Positions 1 through 9,473 are shown, counted from the first letter of the stretch. The stretch is 64,000 bases of DNA from Hymenobacter elongatus (GCF_004745955.1 NZ_SRLD01000001.1:1-64000); one strand, 5' to 3'. Made by a program: numbers and translations. Notes: generated by a model from the letters alone, not told the origin.

Positions 1-195
1 GCGCCCCCATCAAGGTCTGAAGGGCCAAACCCCCGCGCAAATCTTCGCCCAAAACCCTACCTTCAACACCTCGTCCATTTGCTTAACAAACCCCGCCTAA
101 ACTGTCCAGTTTTTGGGGAGTAGTACAATGTGACCGACTGCAAGCGGCTGGGTGCTAATGCTACGCAACAAATTGACAATTGAAGCTTGTTCTTA
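1..195. other. Unassigned left edge of window
   Basis: No reading frame with coding character, RNA gene or repeat could be recognised here. The stretch is probably the intergenic end of a gene lying outside the window. Confidence 0.4.
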
Positions 196-345
196 GAAGC
201 TGTTTGAGGTAGCAAAAAAATATTCTAAAACGGTCATACTGAGCTTGTCGAAGCATCTCTACCGCTTCCTTGCACTGCTCAAACGAAGCGGTAGAGATGC
301 TTCGACAAGCTCAGCATGACCGTTTCTAATTACCCAAATAGCTTC
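196..345. mobile_element. MITE-like element, family 1 copy A
   Basis: A 150 bp non-coding element begins GAAGCTGTTTGAGGTA and ends with the imperfect reverse complement TACCCAAATAGCTTC. It is flanked by the 3-bp direct repeat TTA (193-195 and 346-348). The interior is a long hairpin whose arms hold the motif CTTGTCGAAGCATCTCTACC. Three further copies with the same ends lie at 10678, 34586 and 56363. There is no coding capacity, so a transposase acting in trans is assumed. Confidence 0.75.
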
Positions 346-427
346 TTAGCCTGTAGCAATGAGAATGTGCGTGACCAGGTATTAGCGAATCTGATTGCTT
401 TGCCACCTGCGGTTTTTCTACTTGACG

Positions 428-465
428 CAGAAAGCCCCGACGCAAACTAACGTCGGGGCCTTCTG
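428..465. terminator. Hairpin, possible terminator
   Basis: CAGAAAGCCCCGACG (428-442) pairs with CGTCGGGGCCTTCTG (451-465) at 14 of 15 positions around an 8-base loop. It lies about 90 bp beyond the stop codon of the deacetylase gene that reads leftwards, so it may end that transcript. There is no long U run. Confidence 0.4.
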
Positions 466-551
466 CTGGTACAAAGTTTGGCACATTATACAGAACGGAT
501 TGCTACGCTCTGCTCGCAATGACAGACGATTAAGTCGCCTCTGGCCGCTGC

Positions 552-1469
552 TTAGAAACTCTGTACGATGCTGTTGTGCAGCGTCCGGGGTGTCCAGTAG
601 CCGCTGGCGATGATGCGGCGGATGGTGAACAACGGGTCAATCGGGTCGCGCTTCTCAGCCAGAATGTAGGCCCCTACGAAACCGCGCTTCTTCAGCTCCG
701 GAATGGCCTGCTGATTCCAGAGGCCGAAGGGGAAGGCGAAGTAGTTGATTTTCTTGCCCGTGATTTCCTCCAGGGTTTTGGTGGGCTTCTCGATCTGCGT
801 CACCCAATCCTGGCCCTGGTACTTCTTCACGTTGTGGTGGTCCCAGGTGTGGGAGCCGATAACGTTGCCCTCATCCGAGAGCTGCTTCACCTGCGCCTTG
901 CTCATGTAGTTGGGCCGGCCCAGGCTCACGGTCATGATGAAGTACACGGCCTTGAAGCCGTACTTCTCGAGCGTGGGGCGAGCCACGGTGAACTGGTCGA
1001 GGTCGGTGTCGTCGAAGGTGAGCATGATGGGCTTGCTCGGCAGCTTGGCCCCCGTGGTCAGGTAGGCATGGAGCTGGTCGGGCAGCACGGTGTGGTAGCC
1101 GCTGTCGGCCAGCATCTTGATCTGGTCCCGAAACTTCTGCACCGGCACGATGTAGTCTTTAGCCCCTTTCGAGTCCTTGGCACGCCAGTCCCGAATCTGG
1201 TGGTAGCAGAGAATGGGCACCTGGGGGCGGGCCGTGATGGTGGCCGCGTCGGCAATGCTGCCGGCCGGGATGCTGTTTGGATCGGGCGCGGGCGTAGTGC
1301 TGGCTTCGGTGGCAGCGCTGGGGGCTACGGGCGCGGCGGCCGAGTCGGCGGCGGGTTCAGCGGTGGGGCTGCCGACTTCGGTAGCCGTGGCGGGCTTGGT
1401 TTCGCAGGCAGTGAGAAAGGTGCTGGCGGCCAGAGCGGCGGCGAAAAGTGGGGTACGGAACAAAATCAT
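552..1469 (-). CDS. Polysaccharide deacetylase family lipoprotein
   Basis: A 305-residue protein with a lipoprotein signal (FLTAC, Cys22), then a Pro/Ala/Thr-rich linker to about residue 75. A NodB homology domain follows: the metal/catalytic motif TFDD is at 151-154 and the HTWDH motif at 207-211. NodB enzymes remove N- or O-acetyl groups from polymers such as chitin, peptidoglycan or poly-GlcNAc; the substrate cannot be read from sequence. The protein is probably anchored in an envelope membrane. The gene is divergent from dapA across 134 bp that must hold both promoters. Confidence 0.88.
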   Translation of the reverse strand: MILFRTPLFAAALAASTFLTACETKPATATEVGSPTAEPAADSAAAPVAPSAATEASTTPAPDPNSIPAGSIADAATITARPQVPILCYHQIRDWRAKDSKGAKDYIVPVQKFRDQIKMLADSGYHTVLPDQLHAYLTTGAKLPSKPIMLTFDDTDLDQFTVARPTLEKYGFKAVYFIMTVSLGRPNYMSKAQVKQLSDEGNVIGSHTWDHHNVKKYQGQDWVTQIEKPTKTLEEITGKKINYFAFPFGLWNQQAIPELKKRGFVGAYILAEKRDPIDPLFTIRRIIASGYWTPRTLHNSIVQSF

Positions 1470-1603
1470 GAGGAGAATAGCGGCGGCAACGAGCCAGACC
1501 AGGTACTTTTGGGAAGAAAAAAAGCCGGAAGACGACCGGGACCAAGAGCATCGTATCTTCGCCCCGGACCTTCCAAGTCACAAAACAACAGCTATTTCCC
1601 CGC

Positions 1604-2473
1604 ATGGACAAACTTCGCGGCACGGGCGTTGCGCTCATCACGCCCTTCACCCCCGCCCCCGACCACGCCGTAGACTACCCCGCCCTGCGCCGTCTACTGG
1701 ATTTTAACATCGAAGGCGGCGTCGAATACCTCGTCATCAACGGCACCACGGGCGAGTCGCCGACGGTAACGGCCGAGGAGAAAACCGAGATTCTGCGCGT
1801 CGTGAAAGAGCACGTAGCCGGCCGTGTGCCGCTCGTGTACGGCATCGGCGGCAACGATACGGCCAGCCTCGAAACCTTACTGCGCACGACCGACCTCGAC
1901 GGCATCGACGCCATTCTGTCGGCCAGCCCGGCCTATAATAAACCCAGCCAGCAGGGCATCATCCAGCACTACCTGCGCCTGGCCGACCTGAGCCCGCTGC
2001 CCATCATTCTGTACAACGTGCCCGGCCGCACCAGCTCCAACCTAACGGCCGACACGACGCTGCGTCTGGCTCAGCACCCCAACATCATCGGCATCAAGGA
2101 AGCCAGCGGCAACCTGGAGCAGTGCATGGCCATAGCGGCCCGCCGCCCCGCCGGCTTTCTGCTGCTCAGCGGCGACGATATGTTGACCACGCCCATGATT
2201 TCGTTCGGGGCCGAAGGCGTCATCAGCGTGCTGGGCAACGCCTTCCCGCAGCGCATGAGCGACATGACCCGCCTGGCCCTGGCCGGCAACTACGTCGAGG
2301 CCACCAAGCTGCTATTCGAGTTTCTGCCCCTGAATCCCTTGATGTATGAGGAAGGCAACCCCGTTGGGGTGAAAGCCGTGCTCGAAGCGCAGGGCATCTG
2401 CTCGGGTGCCGTACGCCTGCCCCTGCTCGACGCCACAGAAGGCCTGAAGCAACGGATTCAGCGGCTGCTGTAG
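1604..2473 (+). CDS. dapA: 4-hydroxy-tetrahydrodipicolinate synthase
   Basis: 289 residues, the usual family length. DapA condenses pyruvate with aspartate semialdehyde, the first step of the diaminopimelate/lysine branch, in the cytoplasm. The TIM-barrel family marks are complete: GTTGESPT (48-55), the YNVPGR motif with catalytic Tyr137, and Schiff-base Lys165 in IGIKEASGN. The ATG at 1604 gives a normal N-terminus. It is a single gene followed by a hairpin terminator, divergent from the deacetylase. The GAP end motif and length argue against N-acetylneuraminate lyase, though that family is related. Confidence 0.96.
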   Translation: MDKLRGTGVALITPFTPAPDHAVDYPALRRLLDFNIEGGVEYLVINGTTGESPTVTAEEKTEILRVVKEHVAGRVPLVYGIGGNDTASLETLLRTTDLDGIDAILSASPAYNKPSQQGIIQHYLRLADLSPLPIILYNVPGRTSSNLTADTTLRLAQHPNIIGIKEASGNLEQCMAIAARRPAGFLLLSGDDMLTTPMISFGAEGVISVLGNAFPQRMSDMTRLALAGNYVEATKLLFEFLPLNPLMYEEGNPVGVKAVLEAQGICSGAVRLPLLDATEGLKQRIQRLL

Positions 2474-2561
2474 TGCTCCTGCCCTTGCCAGGGCAAGTGT
2501 TTTGCTGGCAAGCGAAGCACGACCATCCGTCCGCCAGCAGCTCGCCTCGCTCTGGTACCAG

Positions 2562-2597
2562 AAAGCCCTTTTCCGTTCGTATGGAAAGGGGCTTTTC
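2562..2597 (+). terminator. Terminator after dapA
   Basis: AAAGCCCTTTTCC (2562-2574) pairs with GGAAAGGGGCTTT (2583-2595) at 12 of 13 positions and is followed by TT. It lies 88 bp after the dapA stop and before the convergent Fe-S protein gene, so it may serve both strands. Confidence 0.65.
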
Positions 2598-2665
2598 GCT
2601 TCAGGCAGCGCAGTACATTTCAACGGACGGGTGGCCGCGCTTTGCTTGCCAAGACACGCCTCAAC

Positions 2666-3400
2666 TTACCACCCGCTGGCCAGCACATCGGCGACATGCA
2701 TAGTTTTGATGGGCTTTTTCTCGCGGCGGATATAGGCGTCCAGGTGCATCAGGCAGCTCGTGTCGGTGCTGATGAGGTAGTCGGCGCCGGTGGCCAGGGC
2801 GTGCTCCACTTTCTGCTCGGCCATGGCGACCGATATGGCTTCGAATTTCACGGCGAAGGTGCCGCCAAAGCCGCAGCAGGTTTCGGTTTCGGCCATTTCC
2901 AGGCGCTCCAGGCCCTGCACGGCGTCGAGGAGCTGGCGCGGGGCCTCCCGAATGCCGCATTCGCGCAGCGCCGAGCACGAATCGTGGTAGGTGTATTTGC
3001 CGGGCAGTTGCGCTCCCTGAATGGCTGACACGCCCAGCACATCCACAATGAATTCGGTCATTTCGAAGATGCGCCGCTGCACGCCATGGTACTGCTTCTG
3101 CTCGGGCCCGCTTTCAAACAGCCCGGCGTAGGTGTTGCGCACCATGCCCACGCACGAGGCCGATGGGCTCACGATGTAGTGGCCGGGCTCGGAGGGAAAA
3201 TCGCGCAGAAACTTGGTAGCCACCTGGCAGCTTTCATTTTTGTAGCCGGCGTTGTAGGCCGGCTGCCCGCAGCAGGTCTGGTTACCGTTGTAATGCACCT
3301 CGCAGCCCAGCTTCTCCAGCACTTTCACCATGTTCATGGCGGTGTCGGGAAAGAGTTGATCCACGAAGCAGGGTATGAAAAGGTCGACGGCAGTAGGCAT
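2666..3400 (-). CDS. (Fe-S)-binding protein, LutA/YkgE-type CCG domains
   Basis: About 244 residues from the ATG at 3400, where MPTAVDLFIPCFVDQ matches the family N-terminus. Two cysteine-rich CCG domains are visible, with motifs TCCGQPAYNAGY and TCCGFGGTFA. Such domains bind iron-sulphur clusters or act as heterodisulphide/lactate oxidase subunits (LutA, GlpC, HdrB relatives). LutA normally acts with LutB and LutC, but neither is adjacent, so the partner must be elsewhere. A longer frame reaches to 3433, but its extra residues look non-conserved. Confidence 0.88.
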   Translation of the reverse strand: MPTAVDLFIPCFVDQLFPDTAMNMVKVLEKLGCEVHYNGNQTCCGQPAYNAGYKNESCQVATKFLRDFPSEPGHYIVSPSASCVGMVRNTYAGLFESGPEQKQYHGVQRRIFEMTEFIVDVLGVSAIQGAQLPGKYTYHDSCSALRECGIREAPRQLLDAVQGLERLEMAETETCCGFGGTFAVKFEAISVAMAEQKVEHALATGADYLISTDTSCLMHLDAYIRREKKPIKTMHVADVLASGW

Positions 3401-3755
3401 GGCGTGTGGGTATATTGTCCGGAGTGAAAACAACTGGCGAGGTTAGAAATAGTCTTCGACCAATTCCCAGGCGGGCAAATTTTGAAAATCCTCGGGGTGA
3501 GGCCGCTTGCAGACTTTCGGCCCAAAGCGGTACGGTAAGTAAAGAACTATGAAGTTCTCCTTCCTGAATTCTATTCAATATTCAGTTTCGTCTGATTCTA
3601 TTCGCTACTCTGTCTCAGGTTCCAAGATGACCGCAATGCAAGCCAATTTCTATCCACAAGGTCAGCTTTGTGGCCTGCTGGTCATACATAGATCTCAACA
3701 GCAATGTAGACTCCATAGAACAATTTTAAAGTTGGCCTGACGCAGCAATGACCCG
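3401..3755. other. Intergenic stretch, nothing recognised
   Basis: About 355 bp of lower GC content than the flanks. An open frame of 63 codons at 3549-3740 has no recognisable domain and biased, repeat-like composition (near repeats of ATTCTATTC at its start). No terminator or repeat shared with other gaps was seen. Confidence 0.4.
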
Positions 3756-4604
3756 TTAAAAATGAAACACGGAGCCCGCCGCCTGCCAGGCCTGGGTAAA
3801 AGCCTTCGGATCAAGCCCGGTTTCCTGCCCCACTTCGGCGAAGTAGGCCACCAGATTCTCCGTGGGCATGTTGCCCGTCAGCTCGTCGGCCGCCATGGGG
3901 CAGCCCCCGATGCCGCCCAGGGCGCCGTCGAAGCGGCGGCAGCCGGCGGCGTAGGCGGCGGCTACCTTCTCGCGCCAGGTGCTGGGCGTGGTGTGTAGGT
4001 GGGCTCCAAACTCAATAGCCGGAAACGCCGGAATCAGCTGGCTGAACAGCAGCTCGATGGTAGCCGCCGAGGAGGCCCCGATGGTATCGGACAAGGCTAC
4101 GATGCGCACGTCCATATCGGCCAGCCGCTGGGTGAACTCGGCCACGGTTTCGGGGCTCCACGGGTCGCCGTAGGGGTTGCCAAAGCCCATCGACAGATAC
4201 GTAACCAGTGTTTTGCCCGACTGCACGCACAGCTCCTGAATGGCGCTCAGCTCCGTCAGGGCCTCCGGAATAGTCTTGTTGGTGTTGCGCAGCTGAAAGG
4301 TTTCGGACACCGACAGCGGGAAGCCGATGCACTGAATTTCGGGGTAGGTGGCGGCCGTTTCGGCCCCGCGCAGGTTGGCCACGATGGCCAGCAGCTTGGT
4401 GCGCGTCAGCCCCAGGTCGAGGCCGGCCAGCACTTCGGCCGTGTCGCGCAGCTGCGGAATAGCTTTCGGCGACACGAAGGAGCCGAAATCCAGCGTGTCG
4501 AAACCCACGCGCAGCAGGGCTTGGAGATAGGCCGTTTTGGTAGCAGTCGGGATAAACTCGGTCAGGCCCTGCATGGCGTCGCGGGGGCATTCGATGAGCT
4601 TCAT
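3756..4604 (-). CDS. Hydroxymethylglutaryl-CoA lyase
   Basis: 282 residues, HMGL-like TIM barrel. The N-terminal ECPRDAMQG corresponds to the E-x-PRDG-Q motif that carries the catalytic arginine. The C-terminal GGIGGCPMA matches the family signature with the active-site cysteine. The enzyme splits HMG-CoA into acetoacetate and acetyl-CoA in leucine or ketone-body metabolism. Related homocitrate/isopropylmalate synthases are longer and lack the GGCP signature. It is a single gene, divergent from the M23 lipoprotein gene with about 106 bp between them. Confidence 0.9.
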   Translation of the reverse strand: MKLIECPRDAMQGLTEFIPTATKTAYLQALLRVGFDTLDFGSFVSPKAIPQLRDTAEVLAGLDLGLTRTKLLAIVANLRGAETAATYPEIQCIGFPLSVSETFQLRNTNKTIPEALTELSAIQELCVQSGKTLVTYLSMGFGNPYGDPWSPETVAEFTQRLADMDVRIVALSDTIGASSAATIELLFSQLIPAFPAIEFGAHLHTTPSTWREKVAAAYAAGCRRFDGALGGIGGCPMAADELTGNMPTENLVAYFAEVGQETGLDPKAFTQAWQAAGSVFHF

Positions 4605-4710
4605 AGGCGGTGGGAAGTAGGTGAAGAGGTAAAAGTAGGCAAGTAGAACCTTCTGCCCGGAAAATGGGGTTTATTCCTTACCTATCTAGCCTGCTATTTC
4701 ACCCCCGTTA

Positions 4711-6063
4711 ATGCCCCCAATTTCCCTCCGCTCGTCGTTCCGCCTGTTTCTTCTCCTGTTACTCACCGCCTGCGGCAAACAGCAAACCCTGCAAGGCATC
4801 TTTCAGAAAAGCACTCCCCACGAAGCCTACGCCCGGCAGCTACGTCAGGCTCACCTCGACGAAACCGCACTCGGCCGCGACTGGTTGGCCGCCGCTGACC
4901 GCGCCCTGCGCGATTCGCTGGTCGTGATGCTGCCCTTTCAGGAAACCGGGCTGTTTCGGGCCGAGCGGGCTTCGGCGGCCTCTTACCGGTATGCCGTGCG
5001 GGCCGGCGAGCAAATCAACATTAGCCTCACGCTGGCCCCCGGCTCCGACGCGCACGTTTTCCTGGATGCCTATGAGCTGAGCCCCAACCAGCTGCCCAGC
5101 CCCATAGCCTCGGCCGACACCACGGCGCTGTCGTTCAGCTACGCCGCCACCGACGACCAGCAGCACTTGCTGCGCGTGCAGCCCGAGCTGCTGCGCGCCG
5201 GCCGCTATACGCTGCGCATCCAACGAAGCCCGTCGCTGGGCTTCCCGGTAAAAGGCAAGAACGATGTGGCCGTGGGCAGCTTCTGGGGGGCCGACCGTGA
5301 CCAGGGAGCCCGGCGGCACGAAGGCATCGACATCTTTGCCAAGCGCGGCACGCCGGCCGTAGCCGTGGTTTCGGGGTTGATAACGCGCACCGGCGAAACG
5401 CCCCTCGGCGGCAAAGTTGTGTGGCTGGCCGATACCGAGCACGGCCAGCATATCTATTACGCTCACCTCGACAAGCAGCTCGTGCAGACCGGCCAAGTGG
5501 TGCGGGCCGGCGACACGCTGGGCCTGGTCGGCAACACCGGCAACGCCCGCACTACTGCGCCACACCTGCACTTCGGTGTGTACCGCAGCGGCCGAGGAGC
5601 CGTCGACCCTTTCCCCTTTGTGCGGCGGGCCGATGCGCTGCCGCCCGCGCCGCGCACCAGTCCGGAACGGCTGGGCCAGTGGGTGCGGGTGCGGGAGAAA
5701 ACTGCCACTCTGCGCCACAGTCCGGTTGCTAGAGGGGCTACCGTGGGTGCCATGAGCCGCAATACGCCCTTACTCGTGCTGGGCAGCCAGGCGAATTGGT
5801 ACCGGGTAGAGCAGCCCGACGGCCGTATTGGCTACGTGGCCGCTGAAGCCGTGGTACCCGCCGCCGCACCCGTGCTGCGCCGCGAGGCGCTAGCTGCCGC
5901 CACCGACCTATATGCCCGGCCCGCCACCAGCGCCACGTCACTCGATACGCTGCCGGCCCGCAGCCAGGTGGCCGTTTTGGGAGAGTTTCGGGGCTTCCGG
6001 CTTGTGCGCAGCACGGCCGGCACCATCGGATGGCTCCCGGCTGCTGCCATGCCTAAAGGGTAG
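4711..6063 (+). CDS. M23 family metallopeptidase lipoprotein with C-terminal SH3-like domains
   Basis: 450 residues. The N-terminus is a lipoprotein signal (LLLTAC, Cys21). An uncharacterised beta-rich segment runs from about 60 to 175. The LytM/M23 domain follows at about 190-300: HEGID gives zinc ligands His203 and Asp207, YAHL holds His252, and HLH gives His285/His287, so the active site looks complete. Two SH3-like repeats fill about 325-385 and 392-449. M23 enzymes cut peptide cross-links of peptidoglycan, so a role in cell-wall remodelling is likely. It converges on the gene ending at 6187 with a shared hairpin between. Confidence 0.92.
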   Translation: MPPISLRSSFRLFLLLLLTACGKQQTLQGIFQKSTPHEAYARQLRQAHLDETALGRDWLAAADRALRDSLVVMLPFQETGLFRAERASAASYRYAVRAGEQINISLTLAPGSDAHVFLDAYELSPNQLPSPIASADTTALSFSYAATDDQQHLLRVQPELLRAGRYTLRIQRSPSLGFPVKGKNDVAVGSFWGADRDQGARRHEGIDIFAKRGTPAVAVVSGLITRTGETPLGGKVVWLADTEHGQHIYYAHLDKQLVQTGQVVRAGDTLGLVGNTGNARTTAPHLHFGVYRSGRGAVDPFPFVRRADALPPAPRTSPERLGQWVRVREKTATLRHSPVARGATVGAMSRNTPLLVLGSQANWYRVEQPDGRIGYVAAEAVVPAAAPVLRREALAAATDLYARPATSATSLDTLPARSQVAVLGEFRGFRLVRSTAGTIGWLPAAAMPKG

Positions 6064-6132
6064 TTGTTGCTTTTTTCTGAAAGTGACTCTTCGCTGATTG
6101 CCAGGAGCGCATTATCAGATTGCCTGAACAAA

Positions 6133-6162
6133 AAAGTCCCGCTACGAGTGTAGCGAGACTTT
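6133..6162. terminator. Bidirectional terminator hairpin
   Basis: AAAGTCCCGCTAC pairs with GTAGCGAGACTTT around the loop GAGT, with A-rich and T-rich flanks. It sits between two convergent genes and could end both transcripts. Confidence 0.75.
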
Positions 6163-6186
6163 CTTTAGGGGGGTAGCGGTGAGAGC

Positions 6187-6783
6187 TTACTCAGCAATAA
6201 TAACGGCTTTCTGCAGCTTTTTAGCGTATGCAATGCGGCGTTCCTTGCCCCCCACCGTGGTGTAGTCGAAACCCACGGCCTTGGTGTCTTCCTTCACAGC
6301 CGCCCACGACTGGGCGTCGATTTCGGCGGGCTGGGTAGCTGCTTTCGGCACAGCTGGCTGCGTGAAGCGGTCTTCGGCAAAGAAGCTGTTCATGCCTTTC
6401 AGAATCGCAATTTCCTTGTCGCGCACCGTAGCTGCCTGTGGGTCCTCCAGCTCCCGCTCATCGAGCAGGGCGCTGGCGGGCATTACTTCCTTCCGCAGCG
6501 TATCACCAGCACTGTTCACGATAATGAACCGGGCTTGCGCGTTCAGGATTTTGGCCCCTTGCAGCTGCAAAATGAAATTATCCTTGGTTTTGGTATTGGA
6601 GAAATAGTGCGAGGCCCGCACCGTGTTGAGCACTGTCCGGCTGCCGACGCGGGTAGTAGCCGTGGGTGGGGTATACACTTTATCAGCGTTCTGCGACGTG
6701 CCGACTTCCCGCTCCGTATTGAGACACGAGGTCAGGTGGAGCGACAAAGCCGCGAAAACAGCGGAGAGAACAAGTTTTTTCAT
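6187..6783 (-). CDS. Hypothetical lipoprotein
   Basis: About 198 residues from the ATG at 6783 (MKKLVLSAVFAALSLHLTSC), with lipobox LTSC at Cys20. No enzymatic motif was recognised. The mature part is hydrophilic and mixed alpha/beta. A conserved-looking tail, VGFDYTTVGGKERRIAYAKK, precedes the C-terminus. A longer frame starts 21 bases upstream, but the methionine chosen is immediately followed by a textbook signal peptide. It probably belongs to the envelope; its function is unknown. Confidence 0.75.
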   Translation of the reverse strand: MKKLVLSAVFAALSLHLTSCLNTEREVGTSQNADKVYTPPTATTRVGSRTVLNTVRASHYFSNTKTKDNFILQLQGAKILNAQARFIIVNSAGDTLRKEVMPASALLDERELEDPQAATVRDKEIAILKGMNSFFAEDRFTQPAVPKAATQPAEIDAQSWAAVKEDTKAVGFDYTTVGGKERRIAYAKKLQKAVIIAE

Positions 6784-6957
6784 TGTGGGGTAATCAACCA
6801 TCATCTAATCGGTTCGGCAAAATACAAAACGCCCCGAACAGCCTTGCTACCTGGGCGAAGATGCAGTGCTAATTTTGTACCAACTGCAAACTTATTGGGT
6901 GCATGTACCCCAAAAACCCGCCGAAGGTTGTCTTTTTACAGTAACCCAGTCACCGCC

Positions 6958-7674
6958 TCAAAGCCAGCCTACCTCCACCCCGAGTACCCAGCGCGGCAGC
7001 TCGGGATACTGCGGGTCAACGCCGCCCCGGAAAACGTCGGAAAGCCGGTAGCGGGCGGTGAGGGCATAGCGGCCGGATCCGATGCGCCCGCCCACGCCGT
7101 AGGCCCAGCGGCGGGGGTAGTCGAGGCCGTGCTCGGTCACGGTTACGCGCTTGGCTCCGTGGCTTGGCTTGTCTTCGTAGTGGTGCGCCGTGCCGAGGAC
7201 CCAGCCGCCCCAGCCGCCCACGTCGAGGTAGCGGCCAATTACGTTGCCGCGCCGACCGTAGTTTAGTCGCCCAAAGGCTTCCAGCTGGGCCTGAGGCAGC
7301 GCCAGGTATTCGCGGTGATGCTGGGCAGAGGTGGGAACTGTTTTTTGGGGCGTCTGGGCCAGGTAATAGGCTATTCGGGCGTAGCGCACATCGAAGCCCA
7401 GGGCCAGGGCCTGCGAAACCCGGAACTTGTTGCGCAGCCCCACCACCAGCTCGGCCGAGCTGCCGTAGCGCACCTCCGCGCCAGTGCCGGCCGCTGGGCC
7501 GGCCACCATCCCGAAGCCCAGATAAAAATGATTGTAGTAAGCACGGTTCGGGCCGAAAACACTGCGTGCAGTGTCGGCCGCCAGGTTTTCGCGCAGCAGA
7601 ACACGCTGGGCCGCGCCCGGCAAAGTGGCCAGAAACAACAGGGTGCCCATCAGCAGGAAATGCAGGCTCCTCAT
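6958..7674 (-). CDS. Predicted outer-membrane protein of unknown function
   Basis: 238 residues with an N-terminal signal peptide (MRSLHFLLMGTLLFLATLPGAAQ). The mature part alternates aromatic and small residues (YYNHFYLGFGM, RYALTARYRLSD, GVEVGWL), and the protein ends in an aromatic-rich strand typical of beta-barrels. No named family was recognised. Its ATG overlaps the TGA of the upstream subtilase gene (ATGA at 7671-7674), so the two are very likely co-transcribed and translationally coupled. Confidence 0.78.
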   Translation of the reverse strand: MRSLHFLLMGTLLFLATLPGAAQRVLLRENLAADTARSVFGPNRAYYNHFYLGFGMVAGPAAGTGAEVRYGSSAELVVGLRNKFRVSQALALGFDVRYARIAYYLAQTPQKTVPTSAQHHREYLALPQAQLEAFGRLNYGRRGNVIGRYLDVGGWGGWVLGTAHHYEDKPSHGAKRVTVTEHGLDYPRRWAYGVGGRIGSGRYALTARYRLSDVFRGGVDPQYPELPRWVLGVEVGWL

Positions 7675-9473
7675 TGCACGGAGTAGCTTTGGGTGATGCC
7701 CCGGTAGCAGACGCGCACCGTGTCGCCGGGTCGGAGCGCGCGCACCGGGATTCGGAGCACGGCGCGCTGGGTTACTTCGCGCACCTCGTAGGAGCGCAAT
7801 ACTCCGTGCCGATCGGCAATGTGCCAGTACAAATAGCCGGGGCGCAGCAGCGCCGCCAGCGCCGGCTCGGGCTCGGGTTGGCTTTGGGCTGGCTGTTTGG
7901 CCACAGGTGGCACTATATCCTCGCGGCCCACAGCCGACACCTTCGGCGCTGAGCCTACTACCGCTGCCGAGTCGGAATAGAGTGGCAGCACCTGAGCCGG
8001 AATAACTGCCGCCTCGGGCCGAATCAGGACGGTCACCACGGTATCCTGTGGCACGAAATCGACGGTAGGCTGGCCACTGGTGCCTGGGCCAACGGGTCGC
8101 AGAAAAGCGGCGGCCCGGGGCAGGCCATAGCCATGGGCGTAGTCGAAATAAGGGTACAGATCGGCGCAGGTCTGGAGCTGACTAAAGAGCTGCATCACGG
8201 GAAGGTCGCGCTGCTGCTGCCAGGCGCAGGCAGCAAAGCCGGCCATGAGCGGGCTGGCGAAGGAAGTGCCCTGGATGCGGGCATAGCCGCCCGGCACGGC
8301 GGCCAGCACCGTGCCGAAGGCAATGACGTTGGGCTTCAGCCGTCGGTCGGCGCTGGGGCCGTAGCTGCTGAAACCGATGTGCAGGTAGGTATCCGGGTCG
8401 AGGCCTCCCACGGTCAGCACCGAGTCGGCGTCGGCGGGCGTGCCGATAGTGCGCCACTCGGTGTCCTCCCCATCGTTGCCGGCCGCATTTACGACCAGAA
8501 TTCCCTTGCGCACGGCCATTTCGGCGGCCCGGGCCACCAGACTGGTTCGGCCATTCATCTGCTCGGGGAAGTAGCGACGGTCGGTGTAGCCCAGCGACGA
8601 GTTGATGATATCGGCTCCGTTGCGGTCGGCCCACTCGGCGGCAGCCAGCCAGGCTTCTTCCTCGGCATAAATTTCCCGATTGAGCCGCTCGGTGCGGGCC
8701 AGCAGAAACTCGGCCCCGGGGGCCAGGCCGAGCAGCGTACCATCGGGCAGCCGACCAGCCAGGCAGGAAAGCACTTCCGTACCGTGCGTGCCGCCCACAA
8801 ACACGTCCGGACCGTTTCGCACAAAGTCGTAGGTGGCCACGATACGCTTCTCAGCTACCAGCTGCGCAAAGGCCGGGTGACGGACGGTGCCCACGAAACC
8901 GACGTCGAAAATGGCGATGCGCAGGCCCTGCCCCACGAGGCCCGCCTGCCGGAAATCGGTGCTGCCCAGGCTGGTCGTTTGGCGGCGCGCCAACTGCCGG
9001 TCGTCGGCCGAAAGGGACATGGAGCCCCGCTCGGCGGGGCCGGGCCGGGCGGCGGGCAGCAGCGGCCTTCCCTCCCACTCTTCGACGCTAAGCACGCCCG
9101 GCAGGCGGCGCAGCCGGGCCGCCTGAGCCAGCGTGGCCCGGCACGCCACGGCATTGAACCAACGACTGACCAGCGTTACGGAATCAGTAAAGGCCCGAAT
9201 CTGGCGGACGAAATCGGGCCGAACGGGAAAGTCGGTGCTGTCGGCGGCGGGCAGGTGCTGGCGCTGGCGGCGGGCCTGGGCCGGCGGGGTGAAATAGGTG
9301 GCTGGCTCGAAGCACATCCCGGCTTTGTGGCGCAGCCGCACCCAGTAGCGCGTCGTGGGCGGGAGCAACCGCAGCGGAGCGGCCAGCAGCGGAGCGCTGG
9401 TCAGCACGAGCCAGCAAACGGCTATCAGGCGTGTGTTCCAATCAAAACAAGACCAACGACGAGGCACAGACAA
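7671..9473 (-). CDS. S8 family serine peptidase (subtilase)
   Basis: The catalytic triad is clear: Asp in AIFDVGFVG, His in GGTHGTEV, Ser in GTSFASP, with oxyanion Asn in VNAAGNDG. A prodomain-like region precedes the Asp. About 150 residues after the peptidase domain look like a beta-rich C-terminal extension. The start is uncertain: no ATG fits the signal-like segment LIAVCWLVLTSAPLLA, so TTG at 9473 (600 residues) or GTG at 9467 is preferred over the longer open frame reaching 9701. The protease is probably secreted. It forms an ATGA-overlapping pair with the downstream barrel protein. Confidence 0.87.
   Translation of the reverse strand: MSVPRRWSCFDWNTRLIAVCWLVLTSAPLLAAPLRLLPPTTRYWVRLRHKAGMCFEPATYFTPPAQARRQRQHLPAADSTDFPVRPDFVRQIRAFTDSVTLVSRWFNAVACRATLAQAARLRRLPGVLSVEEWEGRPLLPAARPGPAERGSMSLSADDRQLARRQTTSLGSTDFRQAGLVGQGLRIAIFDVGFVGTVRHPAFAQLVAEKRIVATYDFVRNGPDVFVGGTHGTEVLSCLAGRLPDGTLLGLAPGAEFLLARTERLNREIYAEEEAWLAAAEWADRNGADIINSSLGYTDRRYFPEQMNGRTSLVARAAEMAVRKGILVVNAAGNDGEDTEWRTIGTPADADSVLTVGGLDPDTYLHIGFSSYGPSADRRLKPNVIAFGTVLAAVPGGYARIQGTSFASPLMAGFAACAWQQQRDLPVMQLFSQLQTCADLYPYFDYAHGYGLPRAAAFLRPVGPGTSGQPTVDFVPQDTVVTVLIRPEAAVIPAQVLPLYSDSAAVVGSAPKVSAVGREDIVPPVAKQPAQSQPEPEPALAALLRPGYLYWHIADRHGVLRSYEVREVTQRAVLRIPVRALRPGDTVRVCYRGITQSYSVQ

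Noticed and set aside
395..613. Open frame of 72 codons on the plus strand
   Set aside because: It crosses a hairpin and the 3' end of the deacetylase gene, and the protein has no domain or signal.
576..1673. Long open frame antisense to the deacetylase gene
   Set aside because: High GC content leaves long antisense frames open throughout the window; the encoded protein is Gly/Arg-rich with no fold, while the opposite strand has a clear NodB domain.
3549..3740. 63-codon open frame in a gene gap
   Set aside because: Low-complexity start and no recognisable domain, signal or promoter.
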